Shown piece after piece: positions 1 to 6,165 of a stretch of DNA of 6,284 bases; position 1 is the stretch's first letter; the number at the start of each line of letters is the position of its first letter. Made by a program: the position numbers and the translations under genes. The stretch lies in NCBI GenBank assembly GCA_017543645.1, contig JAFYFR010000005.1, positions 1 to 6,284 of the forward strand, written 5' to 3'. Source of the stretch: Bacteroidales bacterium (lineage in GTDB: Bacteria > Bacteroidota > Bacteroidia > Bacteroidales > UBA3824). The notes below the pieces were generated by a model. It searched no databases and had not been told where the DNA came from. It was given only the letters and a program-made list of their open reading frames with translations.

Positions 1-1
1 A

Positions 2-463
2 TTTGTGGTAGTCGGCAAAACTGTCGAGAAATACCTCGTGGATGCCTGCGCCGAATACGAAAAAAGGATAAAAAAGTATATCCCTTTTGAGTTTATAGTG
101 TTGAAGGATTTGAAAAACACTGCCAATATGCCCTTCGACACCATTAAACAGAAAGAGGCAGAATTGCTTTTGCCATATCTCGACACATCGTCGGTGCGCA
201 TACTCTTAGACGAACACGGCAAAGAGTTCACTTCGGTGGAGTTCTCCAGCTACGTGTCGAAAAAAATCTCGCTCCAAAACAAGGACATCACCTTTATTAT
301 AGGCGGTCCGTATGGTTTTGACAATCAGGTATATCAAAAATCCGACGAGAAAATCTCGCTGTCGAAGATGACCTTTTCGCATCAGATGGTGCGCCTTATT
401 TTTATGGAGCAATTGTACCGCGCATTTACCATTATTAACAACGAACCTTACCATCACGAATAA
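2..463 (+). CDS. rlmH: 23S rRNA (pseudouridine-1915-N3)-methyltransferase RlmH, 5'-partial
   Basis: RlmH uses S-adenosylmethionine to methylate N3 of pseudouridine 1915 in helix 69 of 23S rRNA, a late cytoplasmic step on assembled 70S ribosomes. The reading frame is open from base 2 and codes for 153 visible residues; the family is usually about 155-157 aa, so only some four or five N-terminal residues are missing. The GTG at 5-7 is an internal valine rather than a real start, because the N-terminal strand (FVVVGKT) already runs through it. Diagnostic SPOUT-family features are the glycine-rich SAM-binding knot segment IIGGPYGFD (bases about 299-322), the loop ISLSKMTFSHQMVR, and the C-terminal signature EQLYRAFTIINNEPYHHE that ends the protein. 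The family's conserved C-terminal Tyr-His-His is present. No truncation other than the window edge is seen. The kinase gene follows after 75 bases. The identification is close to certain. Confidence 0.96.
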   Translation, partial: FVVVGKTVEKYLVDACAEYEKRIKKYIPFEFIVLKDLKNTANMPFDTIKQKEAELLLPYLDTSSVRILLDEHGKEFTSVEFSSYVSKKISLQNKDITFIIGGPYGFDNQVYQKSDEKISLSKMTFSHQMVRLIFMEQLYRAFTIINNEPYHHE

Positions 464-483
464 TTTTTGATAACTGTAAATTG

Positions 484-513
484 TTGGCAAGGCATTTGCA
501 AATACAAACTTTG
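484..513 (+). promoter_or_regulatory. Weak Bacteroidota-type promoter candidate for the histidine kinase gene
   Basis: A TTG at 484-486 is followed by a 19-base spacer and by AAacTTTG at 506-513. The second box departs from the TAnnTTTG consensus at its first base. The -7 element ends 25 bases before the GTG start, matching the distance at the two better promoters in this window (27 and 26 bases). No terminator separates rlmH from the kinase, so read-through from rlmH is also possible. The call rests on motif and spacing only. Confidence 0.3.
494..503. repeat. 10-bp perfect palindrome ATTTGCAAAT in the kinase upstream region
   Basis: ATTTGCAAAT is identical to its reverse complement and lies inside the spacer of the weak promoter candidate. 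It could be an operator half-site pair for a dimeric regulator. Being AT-rich and only 10 bp, it could also arise by chance. A related palindrome (ATTAGCTAAT) occurs in the promoter spacer of the GH8 gene. Confidence 0.3.
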
Positions 514-538
514 AAACACAGAAAACAACAGATATAAA

Positions 539-3500
539 GTGAAAGAGAAGTTTAAAAAGATACAGTTTTTGGTTTATTCCGTTTTGCTATTTGCGTTAGC
601 ATCGGCATTGGAGTCGTATCTGAGCGGTCTAAAAACCTTTGACATCGACACCGGGCGCATCACCCGGGTGCTGCATGCCAAGGAGACCCGCGCCGACAGT
701 CTTTTGTCCGACATCCGCGCCAAGGTGGAAAACGGCAACGAAACCGTGCACGAAAACTCTATCTACGTATTGCAGGAGAATCTTGAGACCATAGAGCAGG
801 AGGGTATTTCGGTATATGTTTTTGAAAAAGACACCCTTCGTTACTGGACAGGCAACAAGGCACCTATTAAAAAAATATACTCGCAGTCGGGTATCAACAA
901 CCGCATAGCCAAGCTCAGCAACGGATGGTACGAGATACGCACCGTGGTCAAGGGCGACAAGACCTATGTGGCTCTTATTCTGCTCAAAAGCGAATACTCT
1001 ATTGAAAACAAGTATCTGAGCAAGGGTTTTGAACCCGAGTTTCATCTTAGTCCAACGTTTAAAATATCCTCTATCGCGCTGTCGTATGGCGTTGACATCC
1101 AGGACAAAGAGGGCAAGTACATATTCTCGCTTGTGCCGCTCAACGAGGTGGACCCCGACGCCGCCGATTTCACCTGGGTGGGCGTGCTGTTTTTGCTCAG
1201 CCTTGTGTCGCTGCTGCTGTTTGTGCTGAAATACATCAACATACTTGCCGCCAAGAAGGGCAACGCTCTGATTATATTGTCGATAATCTGCTCCGTGATA
1301 GTGCTGCGGATATTCTGCATGCTGATGAAGCTGCCGCCCAACGTGTATGCCCTAGACTTTTTCGACCCAGTGTACTTCCACGGCGGATTCCTTTATCCCA
1401 CCTTCGGCGACTTTTTGATCGACGCTATATTCGTGCTCTTTGCCACCGTGGCTATTTTCCGCCTGGCTGATTACGTGCAGCTGCGCCAGAACATCCGCAC
1501 CTGGACAGAGTTTACCCGCGGATGCTTTTTCTTCGCGGTAGCACTTGTGGGCTTGTATTCCGTGGTGATGGTTCATTCGGCGTTGGAGTCGCTTATCGCA
1601 GACTCGTCGATTCCGTTTCAGCTTACCAACGTGTTTAAGCTCGACGTGTTCAGCGTGGCTGGTATCGGCATTTTTGCGCTTATATTCGCCTCGCTTGTGT
1701 ACGCCATTGTGCGCATCACATCGTATGTTATCCTCGACGATTCCCGCCAGTTGCGCAAGACTCTGATAATCATAGCCTCTTCGGGTGTGGCTGCGGCGTT
1801 GATAGCCGCCCTTGCCGACGGTGCTTTCCTGTGTGCCACAATGCTTTACGTTGCCGCCATAGTGATTGCAGCCTGTCTGATGCACTACGCACGTGCCACC
1901 GAGAGCATTTACCGCTATATGTTTATGATATTTTTGAGCGCGGCGCTGTCGTCGGTGGTCATCACCCACACTGCCGAGCAGAAACACCAGCATATCAGCG
2001 AGGAGCAGGTGATGCAGGCTGTGGACGAGCACGACAAGATTGCAGAACTTCTTCTGAAGGATTTCTCCTCGGAGGTTTCGGGTGACGCTCTGATTTCCGA
2101 CTATCTTGCCGCCGACATCAAAAACGGCAGCCGTCTTTACGACTATCTGCAGCGTTGGCATTTCAATGGCTATTGGAACAAGTACAACCTCACGCTCAAG
2201 GTGTTTGAGGCTGTGCCCGGCGTTCCTTTCCTGGATATGCAAAACGACATTGCCGAAACTGTTGTGAAATACGGCAGCGAGGTTCCGTTCTCCGACTTCT
2301 ATTTTGTTGACAATCCCGACGGCGGTATCAGCTACATAGGTCAGCTGCGAGCCACTGTGGGCGAAGATTCGTACTACATCATCATAGTGCTCGACAACAA
2401 ACCTGTGCCCGACGACTTCGGCTATCCCGAACTGCTTGTCAACGGACAGATTATTCCGTCGCAGCTCGAAGGCTGCAATTACGCCAAATACCGCAACGGC
2501 AAGCGCACCAAGCAGAACGGCTCGTACAGCTACGACTTCAGCGACGACATGTTTGCCGAGCATCTTGCCAACGGCGACACCATAGCGGCGTTCTCGTCCG
2601 ACAATTTTGTGCATACTGTCTACAAGGCAAGTTCCGACATAGTGGTTATCAGCCGTCCGCAAATAGGCATCACCGACTATATAGTGTCGTTTGCCTACCT
2701 GTTTTGCGCCTACACGCTGCTGGTGCTTATATATATTGGCATCAAGGTGGTGGCTGAGCACAAGATCGACGAATACCGTTCGCAGCTCAAGATCAAGCTT
2801 GTGGGCTCGGTATGCTTTATCCTTGTGATGGCGTTTGTAATTATCTGTGTGGCAATGGCTTATTTCAACGTCCAGAGGTTCCGCCAGGATACCAGCAACG
2901 ATATTAACGACAAGATGAAGAGCGTGTATATGCATATAGAACAGGCGTTTGGCGATTCGGCGGCGTTTGTGTCGCAGCAAGACTCCAAGCTCAACATTTT
3001 CTTAGACGAGTATCTTGCCAAAACCGCGCACGTGTTCTTTACCGACATCAATATCTACGGTGCCGACGGCGAGCTGGTGGGCAGTTCGCGTCCCGAAATT
3101 TTCAAGAAGGGAATCATCAGCACGCAGATCAACGGCATTGCGCTCAAGGCTCTCGTGTTTGGTTCCAAGGCCAATTATATCCAGGAGGAGACCATCGGCA
3201 ATATGAGCTACACTTCGGCTTACATTCCGTTCTACAATTCGCGCGACAAGCTTACCGGGTACATCAACCTGCCTTATTTTTCCAAACCCGACATTATGAA
3301 GAGCGAGCTGTCCACTATGCTGGTGTCGCTCACCAACTTGTTTGTGGTGCTGATGCTGCTGAGCATACTTATCGCCGTGATTGTGTCGGAGCGTATGGTG
3401 CATCCTATCCGCATGATTCAGAATATGATGGAAAAGGTGGAACTCGGCAAGAAGCACGAGAAGATAGAGTACAGCCGCAAGGACGAGATTGGTCAGCTGG

Positions 3501-4237
3501 TTTCGGAATACAACACAATGGTGGAGAAGCTTGAGGAGAGCGCCGCCCTGCTGGCCAAGAGCGAGCGCGAGAGTGCTTGGCGCGAGATGGCTAAGCAGAT
3601 AGCCCACGAAATTAAGAACCCGCTCACGCCTATGAAGCTGAGCATACAGTTCCTTATGCGCAGCCACAAGAACCACGACGCCGACTTTGAGGAGAAACTC
3701 GACAGAGTGTCTAACACGCTTATCCAGCAGATCGACACCCTTTCGTCGATAGCCACAGGATTCTCCAACTTTGCCAAGATGCCCAAACCCGACGAAAGTC
3801 CGTTTAATGTGGTGGAGACACTCGGCAATGTGGTGCAGCTCTTTAAAAATACCGAGAATGTGGAGATTACATCCGATTTTGGCGAACACAAGGATGTTAC
3901 TATCATTGCCGACAAAGAGCAGATTTCGCGTGTGTTTGTCAACCTTATCAAAAACGCCACACAGGCTATTCCCGACGGCATCAAGGGCAAGATACACGTG
4001 TCGCTCGGCGTGGCTGACGGCAAGGTAACTGTAAAAATCAAAGACAACGGCTGCGGCATTCCCGACGAAATCAAAGGCAAGCTCTTTACTCCGAGTTTTA
4101 CCACCAAGAGCAGCGGCAGCGGTCTCGGTCTTGCCATGTGCAAAAACATTATTATCAATGCCAAAGGCGACATCTCGTTTGAGTCGGAAGTAGGCAAAGG
4201 CACCACATTTATTGTTACCTTGCCGGTGAAAAAATAA
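539..4237 (+). CDS. Giant multi-pass membrane sensor histidine kinase, NtrY-like core, 1232 aa
   Basis: This is an inner-membrane sensor kinase that should autophosphorylate on His1023 and pass the phosphate to a response regulator not present here. The GTG start is preferred: an in-frame stop lies at 512-514, no ATG occurs before about residue 261, and GTG gives an N-terminal transmembrane helix. Hydrophobic segments that I judged by eye suggest 12 helices: about 9-25, 211-233, 242-263, 289-311, 329-349, 370-391, 408-424, 428-448, 459-477, 712-737, 752-776 and 928-950. Large extracytoplasmic regions follow at about 26-210, 478-711 and 777-927. The last looks CACHE/PAS-like (DINIYGADGELVGSS, then SAYIPFYNSRDKLTGYINL). 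Next come HAMP (about 951-1001, with P956 and DEIGQL), HisKA (AHEIKNPLTPMK), N box (FVNLIKNATQA, N1139), G1 (DNGCGIP, D1169), F box (LFTPSFTT) and G2 (GSGLGL, 1193-1198). All catalytic boxes are intact. Typical NtrY has a PAS domain between HAMP and HisKA; none is seen here. The ligand is unknown. Confidence 0.93.
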   Translation: MKEKFKKIQFLVYSVLLFALASALESYLSGLKTFDIDTGRITRVLHAKETRADSLLSDIRAKVENGNETVHENSIYVLQENLETIEQEGISVYVFEKDTLRYWTGNKAPIKKIYSQSGINNRIAKLSNGWYEIRTVVKGDKTYVALILLKSEYSIENKYLSKGFEPEFHLSPTFKISSIALSYGVDIQDKEGKYIFSLVPLNEVDPDAADFTWVGVLFLLSLVSLLLFVLKYINILAAKKGNALIILSIICSVIVLRIFCMLMKLPPNVYALDFFDPVYFHGGFLYPTFGDFLIDAIFVLFATVAIFRLADYVQLRQNIRTWTEFTRGCFFFAVALVGLYSVVMVHSALESLIADSSIPFQLTNVFKLDVFSVAGIGIFALIFASLVYAIVRITSYVILDDSRQLRKTLIIIASSGVAAALIAALADGAFLCATMLYVAAIVIAACLMHYARATESIYRYMFMIFLSAALSSVVITHTAEQKHQHISEEQVMQAVDEHDKIAELLLKDFSSEVSGDALISDYLAADIKNGSRLYDYLQRWHFNGYWNKYNLTLKVFEAVPGVPFLDMQNDIAETVVKYGSEVPFSDFYFVDNPDGGISYIGQLRATVGEDSYYIIIVLDNKPVPDDFGYPELLVNGQIIPSQLEGCNYAKYRNGKRTKQNGSYSYDFSDDMFAEHLANGDTIAAFSSDNFVHTVYKASSDIVVISRPQIGITDYIVSFAYLFCAYTLLVLIYIGIKVVAEHKIDEYRSQLKIKLVGSVCFILVMAFVIICVAMAYFNVQRFRQDTSNDINDKMKSVYMHIEQAFGDSAAFVSQQDSKLNIFLDEYLAKTAHVFFTDINIYGADGELVGSSRPEIFKKGIISTQINGIALKALVFGSKANYIQEETIGNMSYTSAYIPFYNSRDKLTGYINLPYFSKPDIMKSELSTMLVSLTNLFVVLMLLSILIAVIVSERMVHPIRMIQNMMEKVELGKKHEKIEYSRKDEIGQLVSEYNTMVEKLEESAALLAKSERESAWREMAKQIAHEIKNPLTPMKLSIQFLMRSHKNHDADFEEKLDRVSNTLIQQIDTLSSIATGFSNFAKMPKPDESPFNVVETLGNVVQLFKNTENVEITSDFGEHKDVTIIADKEQISRVFVNLIKNATQAIPDGIKGKIHVSLGVADGKVTVKIKDNGCGIPDEIKGKLFTPSFTTKSSGSGLGLAMCKNIIINAKGDISFESEVGKGTTFIVTLPVKK

Positions 4238-4265
4238 TTTTTTCGGCTTGGATGTTTGTTTTTTT
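4222..4265 (+). terminator. Weak possible intrinsic terminator at the end of the kinase gene
   Basis: GCCG (4222-4225) can pair with CGGC (4244-4247). After a 3-base bulge, A6 (4229-4234) pairs with T6 (4238-4243) around a TAA loop that is the kinase stop codon. T-rich sequence begins about ten bases further on (GTTTGTTTTTTT). The stem is mostly A-T and bulged and the U tract is not immediately adjacent, so efficiency is doubtful. The separate promoter candidate before GH8 fits a transcription boundary here. Confidence 0.3.
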
Positions 4266-4284
4266 CATTTTTTTTTTCATTTTT
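4259..4284 (+). other. T-tract upstream of the GH8 promoter
   Basis: Runs of seven, ten and four or more T are separated by CA at 4266-4267 and 4278-4279, a 12-base repeat close to one helical turn. The tract lies directly upstream of, and partly overlaps, the -33 box of the GH8 promoter candidate. It could act as an UP-like or intrinsically bent element, or serve as the U tract of the weak terminator before it. The sequence alone does not decide. Confidence 0.4.
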
Positions 4285-4312
4285 GCATTAGCTAATTGAA
4301 CTATATTTTTGC
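4282..4312 (+). promoter_or_regulatory. Bacteroidota-type -33/-7 promoter for the GH8 gene
   Basis: TTTG at 4282-4285 and TAttTTTGc at 4304-4312 match the Bacteroidota sigma consensus (TTTG, then TAnnTTTGY), separated by 18 bases, slightly shorter than usual. The -7 element ends 27 bases before the ATG, predicting a leader of about 20 A/T-rich bases without a Shine-Dalgarno sequence, normal for this phylum. The spacer contains the palindrome ATTAGCTAAT. The core ATATTTTTG recurs in the promoter candidate before the last gene. Confidence 0.6.
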
Positions 4313-4317
4313 TAATT
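4287..4317. promoter_or_regulatory. Candidate operator: palindrome ATTAGCTAAT plus GCTAATT direct repeat
   Basis: ATTAGCTAAT (4287-4296) is a perfect 10-bp palindrome lying between the -33 and -7 boxes. The heptamer GCTAATT occurs at 4291-4297 and again at 4311-4317, exactly 20 bases apart, about two helical turns on the same DNA face, and the second copy overlaps the end of the -7 box. This is what a repressor site overlapping a promoter would look like, but the sequence is AT-rich and no regulator is identified. Confidence 0.3.
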
Positions 4318-4338
4318 ATTATTTAAAACTTTATCAAG

Positions 4339-6009
4339 ATGAAAAAAACAAATGTATTAATGAGTGTGCTATTGTTGTGCTCGTTTGTTACTGCATCGTT
4401 TGCGCAAACCCATCCCACTTATTTCGATGACAACGGTGCTTATTTTGGTCCCGATTACGAAGAAACAGAACCAAACTACAATGGTGCGTATTACACCGGC
4501 ATTTACACAAGTCCCTTTAAAACCGTTTTGGGTAAAACCGATAAGGAAATTCAAGACAAACTCGACAAATTGTGGGAACATTATTTTAAAGGCGACAACA
4601 ATTCTAAGGTCTATTACGATAATGGCACAGAAGCATATATTAAGGACATCAACAACAATGATGTCCGCTCCGAAGGTATGGCTTATGGTATGATGATTTG
4701 TGTGCAAACCAATCACAAAGAAGAGTTCGACAAGCTGTGGAATTGGACACATCATCATTTATGGAATAATCCTGAAGATGGTGGCGATGGTTATTTTGCA
4801 TGGCACTGTCAACCCGATGGATCTAAGAAAGATAATGCTAGTGCCCCCGATGCCGAATTGTATATGGTTACATCGCTTATGTTTGCTGCTCACCGTTGGA
4901 ACGACGAATCGTATATGGAAGCTGCTCAAAGTATCTTGAAAAAATTTTGGGAAGGCTATTATACTTTATTTCATCAGCAAGAGTATGTAGTAACCTTTGT
5001 TCCTCAACGTACCCGTGATTTTTCCAATCCATCTTACGACTTACCTGCATTTGTTGATCTTTTTGCTCGCTGGTCTACTACCAATCAAGATAAATGGCGA
5101 ACGGCTGCAACTAACACACGTAACCATCTTTTCAAGTCGTCTCATTCCACGACTGGTTTGTTTGCCGATTATAGCTGTTACAATGGACAGCCTTATTCGT
5201 ATAGTTCATATCCAAATTCCGCCAAATTTATGTACGACGCTATGCGTTGCGCAATGAACTATGGTATGGATTACTATCTTTTTGGCGCAGATGCTACACG
5301 ACAAGAAGAAATGGCTCAACGCATTATTGATTTTTTTGAAAAAGACAAATACAAACATGCCCGTTTTAATTGGGATGGTTCTAACCCATCGGAATCATAT
5401 ACACAAGGTGAAGCCGGTGCCAACGCTGTGGCTTGTTTTGCTTTGTTGGGCAACCCTGATTACGCAGAGTCGGTTAAGAAAAATATGGAATTGGCATGGA
5501 ACGTAAAACCTATGACCGGTCAATATCGCTACTATGATGGTCTTGTTCACTACCTTGCTATGCTTCACCTCTGTGGTAGTTTTAAGATTTGGAAACCGAA
5601 GCCAACAGTATATGAAAAAAACATCACTGCCGATGAATACAATGGCGTAAAATACAGTGAGAAAACCACATTCTATTCTTTTGAAGATGGCAGACTTTAT
5701 AAAGTTACCATTACTCCAAAATCTAATACCGAGCCTAAACCCGCACCTAATCCTGACTCCAAATCTGATCCTGAAAATCCCTCCACCCCCGTTTCCTCTA
5801 TCTCCGACACTCCAAGCGTAAAAGTCTGGTCGTCAAACCACACCATTTTTATCACCTCCGCTCCCGACACCAAATACAAAATCATCGACCTCCAAGGTCG
5901 CACAATAGCAACATCTATAACAAAATCATCTCTCGAACAAATCCCCTTCGCCAAATCAGGAGTATTTGTGGTAATCATCAACGGCAAATCGTATAAATTG
6001 GCATTGTAG
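4339..6009 (+). CDS. Secreted glycoside hydrolase family 8 enzyme (likely xylan/xylo-oligosaccharide-acting) with T9SS-type C-terminal sorting domain
   Basis: The 556-residue precursor starts with a signal peptide (MKKT, hydrophobic 6-20) likely cut after SFA, leaving Gln23 as N-terminus. The GH8 catalytic domain spans about 40-420. It contains the family signature NDVRSEGMAYGMM, with E112 as the expected proton donor, then GGDGYFAWHC, APDAELYMVTSLMFAAHRW, FMYDAMRCAMNYGMDYY with D300 as candidate base, and GEAGANAV. GH8 enzymes are inverting (alpha/alpha)6-barrel hydrolases of beta-1,4-xylan, cellulose, chitosan or related glucans. DVRSEGMxYGMM and YDAxR resemble reducing-end xylose-releasing exo-oligoxylanases (EC 3.2.1.156), so xylo-oligosaccharide is the best guess; endo-xylanase is the alternative. 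A Pro/Ser/Asp-rich linker (about 462-490) leads to a 65-residue tail with KIIDLQGRTI, then SGVFVVIINGKSYKLAL. This pattern is typical of T9SS type A sorting domains, implying outer-membrane export and possible surface anchoring. Cys14 lies in the signal core and does not form a good lipobox. The gene is more AT-rich than the kinase gene, and its tail has a distinct strand composition. Confidence 0.93.
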   Translation: MKKTNVLMSVLLLCSFVTASFAQTHPTYFDDNGAYFGPDYEETEPNYNGAYYTGIYTSPFKTVLGKTDKEIQDKLDKLWEHYFKGDNNSKVYYDNGTEAYIKDINNNDVRSEGMAYGMMICVQTNHKEEFDKLWNWTHHHLWNNPEDGGDGYFAWHCQPDGSKKDNASAPDAELYMVTSLMFAAHRWNDESYMEAAQSILKKFWEGYYTLFHQQEYVVTFVPQRTRDFSNPSYDLPAFVDLFARWSTTNQDKWRTAATNTRNHLFKSSHSTTGLFADYSCYNGQPYSYSSYPNSAKFMYDAMRCAMNYGMDYYLFGADATRQEEMAQRIIDFFEKDKYKHARFNWDGSNPSESYTQGEAGANAVACFALLGNPDYAESVKKNMELAWNVKPMTGQYRYYDGLVHYLAMLHLCGSFKIWKPKPTVYEKNITADEYNGVKYSEKTTFYSFEDGRLYKVTITPKSNTEPKPAPNPDSKSDPENPSTPVSSISDTPSVKVWSSNHTIFITSAPDTKYKIIDLQGRTIATSITKSSLEQIPFAKSGVFVVIINGKSYKLAL

Positions 6010-6031
6010 GGGCGTAGCTCGTGTACGCTCC
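6009..6031 (+). repeat. REP-like short palindromic hairpin overlapping the GH8 stop codon
   Basis: GGGGCGTA (6009-6016) pairs with TACGCTCC (6024-6031) over eight base pairs, one of them G-T, around a 7-base loop. It is far more GC-rich than the surrounding DNA, and its first G is the last base of the TAG stop. The form 'TAGGGGCG - arm - loop - arm' resembles dispersed palindromes I recall from Bacteroidota and cyanobacterial genomes. That it is repeated elsewhere is inference. No T tract follows, so it is not itself a terminator. Confidence 0.45.
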
Positions 6032-6041
6032 ACCCTCATAT

Positions 6042-6088
6042 AAATCCGGACGTTGAACCCCGTTCAGCGTTCGGATTTTTATTTTTTT
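6042..6088 (+). terminator. Strong intrinsic terminator of the GH8 gene
   Basis: The arm 6043-6058 (beginning AATCCGGACG) pairs completely with 6062-6077 (ending TTCGGATT): 16 pairs with two G-U wobbles around a CCC loop, extended by one A-T pair (6042/6078). The 3' arm runs into TTT-A-T7 (6078-6088). This is a classic Rho-independent terminator about 33 bases after the stop codon. It isolates GH8 transcription from the next gene. Confidence 0.88.
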
Positions 6089-6105
6089 GTTAATTTCAAA
6101 ATACA

Positions 6106-6140
6106 TTTGTGGAATATCCAATATTAATTCATATTTTTGT
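6106..6140 (+). promoter_or_regulatory. Bacteroidota-type promoter for the ACT-domain (serB-like) gene
   Basis: TTTG at 6106-6109 and TAttTTTGt at 6132-6140 fit the TTTG / TAnnTTTGY consensus, with a 22-base spacer, slightly long. The -7 box ends 26 bases before the ATG. It follows directly after the strong terminator, as expected for a new transcription unit. The core ATATTTTTG is identical to that of the GH8 promoter candidate. Confidence 0.55.
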
Positions 6141-6165
6141 CAACCATACGCAAGCAAAATAAATA

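Noticed and set aside
206..490. Minus-strand frame of 94 codons over the rlmH end
   Set aside because: It is antisense to the most conserved part of RlmH, and no family resemblance or promoter was seen.
1352..2980. Long (542 codon) open frame on the minus strand inside the kinase gene
   Set aside because: It lies antisense to a gene with intact domain motifs throughout. The translation is His/Arg/Val-rich without any recognisable domain or hydrophobic pattern. It exists because the kinase codons used here rarely read as stops on the other strand.
3002..3997. Second long minus-strand frame (331 codons), in the same frame as the 1352-2980 one
   Set aside because: It covers the HAMP and HisKA coding region and is a by-product of codon choice. 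It is His/Leu-rich with no domain signature. The same-frame continuation reflects a consistent codon bias, not a broken antisense gene.
4339..4410. Possibility that the GH8 enzyme is a lipoprotein (Cys14)
   Set aside because: The Cys lies in the middle of the hydrophobic core with LLL before it, so there is no small residue at -1. A better signal peptidase I site follows at SFA-QT.
4364..5506. Several short plus-strand frames (79-109 codons) inside the GH8 gene
   Set aside because: They are out of frame with the GH8 signature residues, and their translations are compositionally odd, as expected of frame-shifted reading.
6042..6088. Hairpin considered as a riboswitch or attenuator for the serB-like gene
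   Set aside because: It lies upstream of that gene's own promoter candidate and directly downstream of the GH8 stop, with a simple stem and T tract. A transcription terminator is sufficient.
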